From the NCBI GenBank assembly GCA_958422185.1, contig CATZNW010000022.1:1-44727 (forward strand): DNA of 44,727 bases, given 5' to 3'. Positions 1-8,385 of the stretch are shown in pieces. The notes beneath the pieces were generated by a model that ran no database searches, was not told the origin of the DNA, and worked only from the letters and a program-made list of their open reading frames with translations. The stretch comes from an uncultured Clostridium sp. (GTDB taxonomy: Bacteria > Bacillota > Clostridia > Oscillospirales > Acutalibacteraceae). Each line of letters begins with the position of its first letter. The first letter of the stretch is position 1. Position numbers and translations under genes: made by a program.

Positions 1-1456
1 GCTGGCTGCCACCGTCATTTGCAAAGTTGTATGTGTAGGTTACTTCTGTCGGTTCATTTTCCTTAAGGCCCGTATAGGCATTAATGAGCGTCTCAGAAGA
101 AGCGGAAGTCATATATTCTGTTTTGTTAACGATTGCGGTAAGCGTGCTTTCAGCGGCCTCATAAGCTGTTTCGAAAGCGCCCCAGGAATCATCTGTATAG
201 TTACCCTGACCAGCTGAGTAGGTATCCGCATAATCCGCATAATGGCCTGCAAGCGTCATGTAGCTGGCAACGTCCATTGTACCGAGAGATGCTTTTGCAG
301 CATTGACTGCATTTACAGCGTTCTGGATAGCTGCAGCACAGTTATTTACCGCGCCGGCAGTATCTGAAGCGTAATCATAGGAATTCGGATTAACGTTCAT
401 GCACTGCTGAACGGCGCCGATAAGCGCAGTTGCACCGGCATAGCTGTAATCCGTAATGTTCGCAAGACCCGCGCCGCTGATGGCGTCGGTTATTGCCTTG
501 TAATTTATTACATAAATCGAGGCCGATGCATTGCCGCTGCCAATAATAGTAGTAGTCTCTGCATTAGAACCGCCGGCAAAGCTCATGGAAATTGAATCAT
601 AAGTTTTGCTGTACTGAGAAGTTCCGAAAGTCGGATTAATATAAAAGCATCCGGCTCCGTAATATCTGTCGCTATCATCAATTCTGCCCCCGGTTATATT
701 GTCAGTACTATAAGCCGCGGAAGAATTGTTTGTTGTAGAAGTATTGCCGACTTGGTAAGTTGTATTCTCGCCGCCCTGCGCTTCATACATCTGCCAAGTA
801 AAATCCATTGATGTACCGCTCGTCTGGGTCCAAAGCTGACCGGGTCCTATTTCTTGATTTGTTGACCAGATTGAATGAACGCGGCGACTTTTAGGCGAAT
901 TAAAAATACCGCCGGCCGATTTAGCCACCCAGCCAAACATAGCGCCGAATTTTGGTGTATTTGTTCCGTCATAAAGAGCAACAACATTCGGCATATAAAC
1001 AGCAACATTTAAATAATCACTGGTAACATCAAAATTTGCTGATGAAACCGAGCCTGAAGACCAAAGAAGGTTTTCATAATACGGATCAGCATAATCCTGT
1101 TCACGAGTATCTCCGGAAAACGCTTGCGCCGGCTGATAGTCCGTTGTTGCCGGAGTCCACGACCCCATATTGTTGATTGCCGTTTCGAGCGCGGTATAAT
1201 ATGTATCAACGTTTTCCGGATCGTTGATACCTGCCTCCACGCCAACGAGGTAGGCTTGAGCATTGTACCACGCATCGTAAGCCGCCTGCATATTCGTGTA
1301 TGCGCTGCCGTTCATCTTTTGCTCATAAGAATCACAAAGCGTTTCAAGCTGTTCAACCGAATAGGTTGCAGCAGAAGCGGTGAATCCGCCGACCGCAAGA
1401 GATGAAAGGATAACGAGCGCAGACATAAGCACGGCGACCGTTTTTTTTATTTTCAT
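1..1456 (-). CDS. Secreted FIVAR-type surface protein, C-terminus cut by window edge
   Basis: An open frame of 485 codons starts at the ATG at 1456 and runs off the left edge without a stop. The ATG follows an AAAGGA ribosome binding site by 8 nt. Residues 1-30 form a signal peptide: a KIKK basic start, a hydrophobic core and an A-S-A-A cleavage region. The next 70 residues look helical, and residues about 115-320 are rich in Gly, Ser, Thr and aromatic residues with beta character. From about residue 390 there is a segment of the type YxDDSWxAFxxAYxxA, which is characteristic of FIVAR repeats in clostridial cell-surface proteins. It probably acts outside the cell in adhesion or polysaccharide binding, but I see no catalytic domain in the visible part. 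It has its own promoter and stands apart from groESL. The secreted FIVAR call is fairly sure; the function is unknown. Confidence 0.8.
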   Translation of the reverse strand, partial: MKIKKTVAVLMSALVILSSLAVGGFTASAATYSVEQLETLCDSYEQKMNGSAYTNMQAAYDAWYNAQAYLVGVEAGINDPENVDTYYTALETAINNMGSWTPATTDYQPAQAFSGDTREQDYADPYYENLLWSSGSVSSANFDVTSDYLNVAVYMPNVVALYDGTNTPKFGAMFGWVAKSAGGIFNSPKSRRVHSIWSTNQEIGPGQLWTQTSGTSMDFTWQMYEAQGGENTTYQVGNTSTTNNSSAAYSTDNITGGRIDDSDRYYGAGCFYINPTFGTSQYSKTYDSISMSFAGGSNAETTTIIGSGNASASIYVINYKAITDAISGAGLANITDYSYAGATALIGAVQQCMNVNPNSYDYASDTAGAVNNCAAAIQNAVNAVNAAKASLGTMDVASYMTLAGHYADYADTYSAGQGNYTDDSWGAFETAYEAAESTLTAIVNKTEYMTSASSETLINAYTGLKENEPTEVTYTYNFANDGGSQ

Positions 1457-1510
1457 GAAAATCATCCTTTCAAAATAATCTAATATAAAGCACAGACTTT
1501 ATATGTGAAT

Positions 1511-1539
1511 ATTATATCAATATATAAACAAAAAATCAA
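1511..1539 (-). promoter_or_regulatory. Sigma-A promoter for the FIVAR protein gene
   Basis: Read on the minus strand, TTGATT is followed 17 bp later by TATAAT, a perfect -10 hexamer. Transcription would start about 50 nt upstream of the ATG at 1456. The 258 bp between this gene and groEL hold only this promoter and the groEL terminator; the rest is AT-rich with nothing else I recognise. Confidence 0.65.
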
Positions 1540-1677
1540 TCGAAACCTGCCGATTTTTATTTAAAATCAATAAAAATCTATGTTTAATTCCATAAAAGAA
1601 ATAACAAAAATTTCCATGACAACAAAATATCAAAGTTCTTCACATTTGCAACAATCAATTGCGTATAAAACAGCAAA

Positions 1678-1698
1678 AGTCCCCCTGTTCGGGGGACT
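1678..1698 (-). terminator. Intrinsic terminator after groEL
   Basis: AGTCCCCC and GGGGGACT form an 8-bp GC-rich stem around a 5-nt loop, 16 nt beyond the groEL stop. On the minus strand a T-rich stretch (TTTTGCTGTTTT) follows. It ends the groESL transcript. Confidence 0.7.
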
Positions 1699-1714
1699 GA
1701 AAATTATGCTGATA

Positions 1715-3355
1715 TCAATACATACCGCCCTGTGAAGCAGCAGCCATGGCCGCAGCATTAGCAGCATCCGCTTGAGGATCCTTCTTATCGGTAACAAGGG
1801 ATTCCGTAGTAAGAACCATAGCAGCTACCGAAGAAGCATTCTGAATGGCAGAACGTGTAACCTTTGTGGGGTCAACGATACCGCTTTCGATCATATCGCA
1901 ATATTCATTCGTAGCGAAATTATAACCGTAGCCCGTTTTATCCGAAGTCTTGATCTTGTCAAGAATGACGGAACCTTCCATGCCCGCATTAGCAGCGATC
2001 TGACGAACAGGCTCCTCAAGAGCTTTGAGCACGATCGATACGCCTGTCTTATAATCAGCGCCATCCGTATCAAGCAGTTTTTCAACAGCAGGAATGGCGT
2101 TTATAAGAGCCACGCCGCCGCCTGCAACGATACCCTCTTCAACAGCAGCCTTGGTAGCCGCAAGAGCATCTTCGATACGCAGTTTCTTCTCTTTCATTTC
2201 CGTTTCGGTTGCAGCGCCTACTTTGATAACGGCAACACCGCCGGCAAGTTTGGCAAGGCGTTCCTGGAGCTTTTCACGGTCAAAATCAGAAGTAGAAGCG
2301 TCAATAGCCTGCCTGATCTGATGAACACGAGCCTTGATCTCATCGCTGTTTCCGGCACCGTCAACAATAATGGTGTTTTCCTTGGTAACCTTTACCTGGC
2401 GCGCTTTGCCGAGCATATCCATAGTAGCATCCTTCAGTTCAATGCCAAGGTCCGAAGTAATGACCTGACCGCCGGTAAGGATAGCAATATCCTGAAGCAT
2501 TTCTTTTCTTCTGTCACCGAAGCCCGGGGCTTTTACGCATACGCAGGTAAACGTTCCGCGCAGCTTATTAAGAAGAATGGTCTGAAGCGCCTCGCCCTCA
2601 ACATCTTCCGCAACGATAACGAGCTTCTGACCGCTCTTGAGAACAGCCTCAAGGAGCGGAAGAATATCCTGAACCGTTGAGATCTTTTTATCCGTGATAA
2701 GAATGAGCGCGTCATCAATAACCGCCTCCATCTTATCCGTATCGGTTACCATGTAAGGGCTGATATAGCCGCGGTCAAACTGCATTCCTTCAACCACTTC
2801 GCAAACTGTATCTGCAGTCTTGGATTCTTCAACGGTGATAACACCGTCAGCAGTAACCTTCTCCATAGCGTCCGCAACAAGCTTGCCTATCTCCGGATCT
2901 GCTGCGGATACGGTTGCAACTCTTGCAATATCATCAGAACCCTTTACCTGGCGCGAATTGCCTTTAACGGCTTCAACAGCGGCGTCAACAGCAGCTTTTA
3001 TACCGTTTTTAACTACCATAGGATTAGCGCCGGCAGCTACATTCTTCATTCCCTCACGAACAAGCGCCTGAGCAAGCAGGGTAGCCGTTGTGGTGCCGTC
3101 ACCGGCATCGTCATTTGTCTTTGAAGATACTTCTTTTACAAGCTGAGCGCCCATATTTTCAAACGGATCATCAAGTTCGATCTCTTTTGCGATCGTAACG
3201 CCGTCATTCGTGATAAGCGGAGAACCGTATTTTTTATCAAGCACTACATTTCTGCCTTTCGGGCCGAGCGTGATCTTGACGGTGTCCGCAAGCTTATCGA
3301 TACCGTTCTGGAGCGCTTTGCGCGCATCCTCGCCGAAAATTATATCTTTAGCCAT
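1715..3355 (-). CDS. groEL: Chaperonin GroEL (Hsp60 large subunit)
   Basis: The 546-residue protein matches the usual GroEL length and is recognisable along its whole length. Near the N-terminus lie the ATP-site segments LGPKGRNVVLD and DGTTTATLLAQ (the DGTTT motif). A GGGVALI segment lies in the C-terminal equatorial domain, and the protein ends in a short tail with a single GGM followed by Tyr. It forms the double-ring cytoplasmic folding machine with GroES. It lies 24 bp downstream of groES in the same transcript and so shares CIRCE/HrcA heat-shock control. The C-terminal GGM repeat is shorter than in E. coli. Several long antisense frames over this gene are codon-bias shadows. Confidence 0.98.
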   Translation of the reverse strand: MAKDIIFGEDARKALQNGIDKLADTVKITLGPKGRNVVLDKKYGSPLITNDGVTIAKEIELDDPFENMGAQLVKEVSSKTNDDAGDGTTTATLLAQALVREGMKNVAAGANPMVVKNGIKAAVDAAVEAVKGNSRQVKGSDDIARVATVSAADPEIGKLVADAMEKVTADGVITVEESKTADTVCEVVEGMQFDRGYISPYMVTDTDKMEAVIDDALILITDKKISTVQDILPLLEAVLKSGQKLVIVAEDVEGEALQTILLNKLRGTFTCVCVKAPGFGDRRKEMLQDIAILTGGQVITSDLGIELKDATMDMLGKARQVKVTKENTIIVDGAGNSDEIKARVHQIRQAIDASTSDFDREKLQERLAKLAGGVAVIKVGAATETEMKEKKLRIEDALAATKAAVEEGIVAGGGVALINAIPAVEKLLDTDGADYKTGVSIVLKALEEPVRQIAANAGMEGSVILDKIKTSDKTGYGYNFATNEYCDMIESGIVDPTKVTRSAIQNASSVAAMVLTTESLVTDKKDPQADAANAAAMAAASQGGMY

Positions 3356-3379
3356 AATAAATTCCTCCCTATAACTGAA

Positions 3380-3652
3380 TTACTCGACTACCGCAAGGAT
3401 ATCCTTGACTGAAGCGATAGTGTACTCCTTGCCGTCTACCTTAACATTTGTTCCGCTGTACTTGGTGATAATAACTTTATCGCCAACTGAAACGGTCATC
3501 GGATATTTATCCGTACCGGGGCCTACTGCGGCAACATTCATAAATTCAGGCTTTTCCTGCGCAGAAGCGGCAATAAAAAGTCCTGAAGCGGTTGTTTCCT
3601 CTGCCTCCATCGGCGCGAGCAGAACCTTGTCTGCAAGTGGTTTGATCGTCAT
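3380..3652 (-). CDS. groES: Co-chaperonin GroES
   Basis: This 90-residue protein begins MTIKPLADKVLL, the typical GroES start. It contains the mobile-loop region ETTASGLFI (about residues 20-28) and a roof loop around GTDKYPMTV. It caps the GroEL ring during protein folding in the cytoplasm. I chose the ATG at 3652 because AGAGGTG lies 9 nt upstream. A GTG four codons earlier is in frame but overlaps that ribosome binding site. It is the first gene of the groES-groEL operon, directly downstream of a perfect CIRCE element. Confidence 0.97.
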   Translation of the reverse strand: MTIKPLADKVLLAPMEAEETTASGLFIAASAQEKPEFMNVAAVGPGTDKYPMTVSVGDKVIITKYSGTNVKVDGKEYTIASVKDILAVVE

Positions 3653-3688
3653 AATAAATTTCACCTCTGTAAAATATTGTTTTCATAA

Positions 3689-3715
3689 TTAGCACTCTTT
3701 ATACCCGAGTGCTAA
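3689..3715 (-). promoter_or_regulatory. CIRCE operator (HrcA-binding inverted repeat)
   Basis: The sequence is TTAGCACTC, nine bases, then GAGTGCTAA, an exact match to the CIRCE consensus. It lies between the groES promoter and start codon, so HrcA bound here would block groESL transcription until heat shock. No hrcA gene is in the window. Confidence 0.97.
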
Positions 3716-3719
3716 TACT

Positions 3720-3747
3720 ATTTTAGCAACTTTTTCCGATTTGTCAA
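3720..3747 (-). promoter_or_regulatory. groESL sigma-A promoter
   Basis: On the minus strand, consensus TTGACA is followed by a 16-bp spacer and TAAAAT. The start of transcription falls at the edge of the CIRCE element, the usual arrangement for HrcA-repressed class I heat-shock operons. Confidence 0.8.
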
Positions 3748-3810
3748 TAGTGTTTACAAATATTTCAAAAAATAATTATAAAATGCCGGATTTCTTTATA
3801 ACTTTAAATA

Positions 3811-3842
3811 AAAAAAGCGCCGCACATAAATATATGCGGCGC
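3811..3842 (-). terminator. Intrinsic terminator after ispF
   Basis: An 8-bp perfect stem, GCGCCGCA/TGCGGCGC, closes a 10-nt AT-rich loop and on the minus strand is followed at once by a T run. It lies 11 nt past the ispF stop and ends the DUF1858-to-ispF operon. Confidence 0.9.
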
Positions 3843-3852
3843 ACTAAAGTGA

Positions 3853-4341
3853 TTATTTGATGATTTTTTCAATAAGACAAACGGCGTGAGCACTGATCCC
3901 CTGCATGTTTCCCGTAAATCCGAGTTTCTCTTCCGTTGTGGCTTTGACAGAAACACGATCTGTATCTATTCCGCACGCACCGGCAATATTCTGTCTCATC
4001 TGCATGACATACGGCTGAAGCTTCGGAGCCTGGGCAATAACCGTTGCATCAATATTAGATACTTCATATCCTTTTTCCTTGATGATTTCAACAGTCTTCC
4101 GAAGCAGAACAAGACTGTCAGCGCCCTCAAATTCCTGCGATGTATCGGGAAAATGCTTGCCGATATCACCCAGCGCCGCGGCGCCGAACAGCGAATCTGA
4201 AACTGCGTGCAGCAAAACGTCTGCATCAGAATGGCCCAAAAGGCCGAGTTCGTTCGGGATATCAACTCCGCCGATAATACATTTTCTGCCTTTTTGAAAA
4301 CGATGGACGTCATAGCCGTGGCCGATCCTTATATTACTCAT
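3853..4341 (-). CDS. ispF: 2-C-methyl-D-erythritol 2,4-cyclodiphosphate synthase
   Basis: IspF converts CDP-methylerythritol 2-phosphate to the cyclic diphosphate in the MEP isoprenoid pathway, as a cytoplasmic homotrimer with a metal at each active site. The 162-residue length is normal. It opens with the signature GHGYDVHRF, giving metal ligands D11 and H13. The segment GLLGHSDADVLLHA carries the third histidine, and the C-terminal part has the family's KATTEEKLGFTG motif. The start overlaps the end of ispD by 8 bp, so the two enzymes are probably translationally coupled. It is the last gene of its operon. Confidence 0.97.
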   Translation of the reverse strand: MSNIRIGHGYDVHRFQKGRKCIIGGVDIPNELGLLGHSDADVLLHAVSDSLFGAAALGDIGKHFPDTSQEFEGADSLVLLRKTVEIIKEKGYEVSNIDATVIAQAPKLQPYVMQMRQNIAGACGIDTDRVSVKATTEEKLGFTGNMQGISAHAVCLIEKIIK

Positions 4342-5020
4342 ACCTGCCCTCCAAACGTGCTCTGATCAGACTTTCGGCAAGCGGAATATCGCTTTTGGTC
4401 GTTATTTTAATGTTATCATATTCACCTATTACAACGCTTACTTTCGCGCCGAGATTTTCAACAAGCTGACAGTCATCCGTGTAATCTCTGCCCTGTTCTA
4501 CCGCTTTGTCGAGCGCCTTTTTATACAGCTCAAATTCAAAAATCTGAGGCGTTTGGATCGAAACAAGACATTTTCTGTCAGGCGTGCCGGCAATATTCAG
4601 GTCGCCGTCGACAAGTTTGATCGTATCCTTTACATAAACTCCGGCTGCGGCGGCTTTATCCGTCTGTGCTTTATCAAGCGTTTTTATAATCGTATCCTCA
4701 AGCACAAGCGGCCGTGCGCCGTCGTGAATGATTATGTAATCGCATTCATCTATTGTATCCACAGCATTTTTTACGCTTTGCTGCCTGGTATCTCCGCCTA
4801 TAACAAATGTTATGTTCTCACCCGGAAGAAGCTTTGAAAACGTTTCAAAATCACACTCACGGCAGACGACTATGATCTCGTCCACCTCCGCCATATCTTC
4901 AAAGACGCCGACCGTTCTCTCGATAACGGTCTTTCCGCCGATGTCCAGCAGAAGCTTACTTTTATCTATTCCCATTCTTGTGCCGCTGCCGGCGGCGAGA
5001 ATCACAGCTATATTATACAA
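4334..5020 (-). CDS. ispD: 2-C-methyl-D-erythritol 4-phosphate cytidylyltransferase
   Basis: IspD joins CTP to methylerythritol 4-phosphate, the step that feeds toward IspF in the MEP pathway. The N-terminal nucleotide-binding signature AAGSGTRMG begins at about residue 8, followed by a lysine-containing segment, and HDGARPL lies near the middle. With the start used here the protein has 228 residues, close to the family norm. I chose the TTG at 5020 because it places the protein start just before the first strand and has AAAGGA 9 nt upstream. Another TTG six codons earlier is less likely. The start overlaps the end of rqcH by 8 bp. Confidence 0.95.
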   Translation of the reverse strand: MYNIAVILAAGSGTRMGIDKSKLLLDIGGKTVIERTVGVFEDMAEVDEIIVVCRECDFETFSKLLPGENITFVIGGDTRQQSVKNAVDTIDECDYIIIHDGARPLVLEDTIIKTLDKAQTDKAAAAGVYVKDTIKLVDGDLNIAGTPDRKCLVSIQTPQIFEFELYKKALDKAVEQGRDYTDDCQLVENLGAKVSVVIGEYDNIKITTKSDIPLAESLIRARLEGRYE

Positions 5021-6695
5021 TTTCCTTAATCCTTTCAAGTTCAGTCTGGTTAGGAGTTACAAATTCGGTCTTATACGTTTCGTAAATCACCATACCCGGC
5101 CTGGCGCCGTTTGGCTTTTTTACATTCTTAACCGGTGTATAATCGACCGCCACATTTGACGATGAACGCGCCCTGCTGTTGTACGCCGCAAGCATAGCCG
5201 CCTCGCGTATAACGGTATCTGTAAACCCGCGGCCGTCATATTTAACGATTACATGCGAACCTGCGGTATCCTTAACATGAAACCACAGGTCATTATTTGA
5301 AGCCGTCTTCAGCGTCAGCCTGTCATTCATAACATTGTTTCTGCCCACCGAGATCAGGAAACCCTCAGTACTTTCATACAAAAGAGGTTTAAGAGCTTTT
5401 TGATTTTTCTGCCTAAGCTGTTGTTTTCTTTTCAGAAATCCCGTTTCTGCCAGCTCGTTTTTGATCGCGGTGATCTCACTGTCCATTTGCGCGCGGGAAA
5501 GCGCGTCTGAAACAGATTCGAGATACTTTGCCTCGGAAACCGCATCGTTAATAAAACCGGCGAGCTTTGATTGAGCCGTCTGTTTTTTTCTGTACTCCTT
5601 ATAATATTTCTGCGCATTCTGGACCGGCGTGAGCGCAGGATCAGCCGGGATCTTTAAAAGCGCATTGTTGTCGTAATAATTCGGCACCTCATACACTGAA
5701 CTGCCTTTTTGCAGAGCAAACTGATTTGCCGTAATCAGATCGCCGTATAACTTATACTTATCCTTATCCTCACATTCCTTCAGCTCATTTTGGCGGTTGA
5801 TTGCTTTTCGGACCGCTCTTTCCTGAAGATTACCGATCGTTTTGAAAAGCTCTCCGGAACGCTGGCGCATACGGTCAGCCGTTACACGCTCACGGTAAAA
5901 GTAATCCAGCGTTTCGGAAAAGGAATCAAACCTTTTGATCTGAGCCAGTCCACCGTACTGCGTTACAGGCATAAAGGCAAAATCAACAGGTTTATCTGTA
6001 ACCACCGCAACGGGCGTAGGCGACAATGCGTATTCCTTTATTTTTTCGACCGGAACGCCGTTTTCATACTCTCTGCAGATAACAGGAGAAACACCCATAA
6101 CGGTGTCCTGAAAAGCTTTTGCAGACGATTTGCCCGACAGGGACAACCTTGCCTTGATGGATTCAATATCGTCGGTAAAGATATTAAGCTTATCCTGCCC
6201 CGGCGGAGCTGTGTATTTCATACCGGGCAAAATCGTTCTTAAATGTGATCTCTCCTCATCCACGCGGCGAAGCGCATCCACAATGATTCCGTTTTCATCA
6301 ACAAGGATTATATTGCTGTATCTGCCCATGATCTCGGCAATAAGAGAGAAACGAACCAGATCACCCAGTTCGTTTACGACCTGAACATTGAGCTTTATTA
6401 TGCGTTCAAGGCCGTCCTGCTCTAAAGAAAGGATCTTAGCGCCTGTGAGATGTTTTCTCAACAGCATGCAAAGCATAGGCGGCTTTGCTGGATTTTCCGG
6501 CGGATATGCGGTGAAATATATGCCCGCCGTATCGGCACGGCAGGATAGCAGAAGTTTTTTTGCCCCTTCACGTGAGCGCAGCGAAAGCAAAAGCTCTTCC
6601 TTTGAAGGCTGATGAATCTTTTCGATCCTGGCGCCTACGGCAAAATCCGCAATCTCATTTTTAAGATGATACAAAAAGATACCGTCAAGCGCCAT
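5013..6695 (-). CDS. rqcH: Ribosome quality control protein RqcH (NFACT family)
   Basis: NFACT proteins bind stalled 50S subunits and recruit tRNA-Ala to add C-terminal alanine tails that mark stalled chains for degradation. The older name FbpA reflects a proposed fibronectin-binding role. The 560-residue protein has the NFACT-N domain (start MALDGIFLYHLKNE; EIMGRYSNIILVD near residues 120-132), a central helical coiled-coil stretch (about 260-420) and the C-terminal NFACT-R domain with VGRNNVMND and NDLWFHVKDTAGSH. Positions 97-98 read Glu-Arg, where I recall Asp-Arg in the B. subtilis protein. The start codon overlaps the nif3-like stop as TAATG. Confidence 0.93.
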   Translation of the reverse strand: MALDGIFLYHLKNEIADFAVGARIEKIHQPSKEELLLSLRSREGAKKLLLSCRADTAGIYFTAYPPENPAKPPMLCMLLRKHLTGAKILSLEQDGLERIIKLNVQVVNELGDLVRFSLIAEIMGRYSNIILVDENGIIVDALRRVDEERSHLRTILPGMKYTAPPGQDKLNIFTDDIESIKARLSLSGKSSAKAFQDTVMGVSPVICREYENGVPVEKIKEYALSPTPVAVVTDKPVDFAFMPVTQYGGLAQIKRFDSFSETLDYFYRERVTADRMRQRSGELFKTIGNLQERAVRKAINRQNELKECEDKDKYKLYGDLITANQFALQKGSSVYEVPNYYDNNALLKIPADPALTPVQNAQKYYKEYRKKQTAQSKLAGFINDAVSEAKYLESVSDALSRAQMDSEITAIKNELAETGFLKRKQQLRQKNQKALKPLLYESTEGFLISVGRNNVMNDRLTLKTASNNDLWFHVKDTAGSHVIVKYDGRGFTDTVIREAAMLAAYNSRARSSSNVAVDYTPVKNVKKPNGARPGMVIYETYKTEFVTPNQTELERIKEIV

Positions 6696-7444
6696 TACAA
6701 CACCGCCAAAACAGGATTCTTCTGATCAGCCGAAATGAATTCCACACCAGGGAAGCTTTCGGTCAGCTTATCTTTCAGCATCAAAAACGCCATGGATTCG
6801 GTTTCAAAATGCCCGGCCCCGATTAAGCAGAAGTTGTTTTCGGCTGCATCCAGCATCATATGATATTTAGTATCCCCGGTCACAAAGCAATCGGCATATT
6901 TCATTGCCTGAGGCAAATATTCATCGCAGGCGCCTCCGCCGACAGCGACTTTTCTGATAACTTTATCTGAATTTGTATATCTTAAACCGCTGACATCAAG
7001 CTTTTCCGAAACGAAACGCGCAAATGCAGGCGCAGTCATTTCCCTTTTAAGATCAGCAGTAACAATAAAAGTTCCCTCGACCGGGGTAATGTTTTCAAGT
7101 TCAAGGATCTTGCAAAGATTTGTATTAATACCGTTTTCAGCCCTGTCAAAATTTGTGTGGGCAGAAATTACCGAAATACCGTTTTGAGCGCACCTATAAA
7201 GCGCTGTATCGGAATAAAGCCTTTTAACCGCATTAAAAATAAGCGGGTGGTGGGAAAGTATAAGCTGGGCTCCGCACTGTACGGCTTTCTGGACGGCGTC
7301 TTTTGTAACATCAAGGCTCATTACCGCTTTTGTAACCGCAGAATCCGGGCTGCCGGTGATCAGGCCTGCATTGTCCCATTCCTCCTGAGTTTCAAAAGGT
7401 GCAACAGAGTCTATATAATTATATATATCTTTAACAGTAATCAT
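6695..7444 (-). CDS. Nif3-like dinuclear metal centre hexameric protein
   Basis: This is the NIF3/YqfO family, a toroidal cytoplasmic protein with a two-metal site and no firmly established reaction; GTP cyclohydrolase I type 2 is an old database name. The 249-residue length matches the short form without the inserted PII-like domain of YqfO. Visible metal-binding motifs are SHHPLIF (H65, H66), AHTNFD (H96, D100) and GHFETE near residue 210. It overlaps trmK by 4 bp (ATGA) and rqcH by one base (TAATG). The trmK-nif3 pairing is common in Firmicutes, often near the rpoD region. Confidence 0.93.
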   Translation of the reverse strand: MITVKDIYNYIDSVAPFETQEEWDNAGLITGSPDSAVTKAVMSLDVTKDAVQKAVQCGAQLILSHHPLIFNAVKRLYSDTALYRCAQNGISVISAHTNFDRAENGINTNLCKILELENITPVEGTFIVTADLKREMTAPAFARFVSEKLDVSGLRYTNSDKVIRKVAVGGGACDEYLPQAMKYADCFVTGDTKYHMMLDAAENNFCLIGAGHFETESMAFLMLKDKLTESFPGVEFISADQKNPVLAVL

Positions 7445-8079
7445 ATTTTTGCCTCTATCAAATCAATAATCTCTGAATAATCCACTCCGCTCTTTTGCTT
7501 GTTTCGCAGATAATTCAGTAGGCTGTTGAAATAATTTTTATCTGAAAAGTCCTCTATGTTCCCTAGAAAATAATAGCTTTGCGGATACTGCGCCGATTTG
7601 CCGGTATAATAAGCGTCAAAAACGGAATAGGAATGTGAACCGTCCCGGACGACAAGATCGCTGCCTATCTCAAACCCGTTTTTGCAAAGATATTCGCGCA
7701 GCCGTTCAGGGTGAGTCATAGGGTTGAATATGTAGTGCACGCCCTCTGTTTTTGAACGCGGGCATTTTTCCAGAATATCCGCGATCAGTTCGCCGCCCAT
7801 TCCGCATATGGAAATATCCTGAAGATCTGCAAACGCAACATTACACAGCCCGTCAGACAGTACGCACTTTATTTTATTACCGAGGGAATACTTTTCAACG
7901 AGCGCACGGCACTGATTCAGCGGCTCTTCATTTATATCCGCGGCAACGGCAAACCGGACTCCCCCGCAGAGCACAAGACTTACAGGCAAAAAGCCGTGGT
8001 CGCAGCCAATATCGGCAAGGCACGAACCCCTGCGGACAAGTGCGGCAACGGCTTTAAGTCTGGGAGAAAGCGTGACCAT
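7441..8079 (-). CDS. trmK: tRNA (adenine(22)-N1)-methyltransferase TrmK
   Basis: TrmK methylates N1 of A22 in bacterial tRNAs using S-adenosylmethionine. The 212-residue protein begins LSPRLKAVAALV, typical of the family. It has the SAM-binding loop ADIGCDHGFLP (about residues 19-29), AVAADIN as the second SAM motif, and ICGMGGELI as the conserved catalytic-region GMGG motif. Its start lies 2 bp after the stop of the DUF1858 gene, and its end overlaps the nif3-like gene by 4 bp, so it is inside the operon. Confidence 0.95.
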   Translation of the reverse strand: MVTLSPRLKAVAALVRRGSCLADIGCDHGFLPVSLVLCGGVRFAVAADINEEPLNQCRALVEKYSLGNKIKCVLSDGLCNVAFADLQDISICGMGGELIADILEKCPRSKTEGVHYIFNPMTHPERLREYLCKNGFEIGSDLVVRDGSHSYSVFDAYYTGKSAQYPQSYYFLGNIEDFSDKNYFNSLLNYLRNKQKSGVDYSEIIDLIEAKI

Positions 8080-8081
8080 AA

Positions 8082-8282
8082 TTACTTGTTTAAAAGCTTA
8101 TTGACCTTTTCAACAAGTTCATCGGGATCGTTTCCGTGAACGGCGCATGCCTGCTCAATCGTTTCGCCTCTTGAAGCGGGACAGCCAAGGCAGTGCATAC
8201 CGATCTCAAGAAAGAGCGGAGCCGCGTCGGGGCAGATATCAAGAATATCGCCGATAATCGTATTTTTGGTTACTTCTTTCAT
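8082..8282 (-). CDS. DUF1858 domain protein, first gene of the trmK-ispF operon
   Basis: A 66-residue protein matching the DUF1858 family of small helical domains: MKEVTKNTIIGDILDICPD, then GMHCLGCPASRGETIEQAC with the family's CxxC pair (C-L-G-C). Such proteins are often linked to hybrid-cluster or disulfide/metal chemistry in anaerobes, but their activity is not established. I chose the ATG at 8282 because AGAGG lies 8 nt upstream. Upstream in-frame ATG codons exist but would overlap that site. It sits 2 bp ahead of trmK and is first in the operon. Confidence 0.88.
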   Translation of the reverse strand: MKEVTKNTIIGDILDICPDAAPLFLEIGMHCLGCPASRGETIEQACAVHGNDPDELVEKVNKLLNK

Positions 8283-8385
8283 GATTTTAACCTCTTTCAT
8301 AATCATTTGTATTGCACGCATATCGGGCAGATGAGCCAAAACACAGCGGCATACAGACCCGTACGGTGTAATAAATTACGCTGTT

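Noticed and set aside
1772..2680. Long open frame opposite groEL (302 codons)
   Set aside because: It is an antisense shadow of a strongly codon-biased gene, has no ribosome binding site and no recognisable protein features. The long plus-strand frames over carB (38333-39058) and the GH2 gene (21852-22547) are rejected for the same reason.
8283..8380. Riboswitch in the DUF1858 leader
   Set aside because: The leader is about 97 nt, but I find no match to a known riboswitch core and no terminator or sequestered ribosome binding site.
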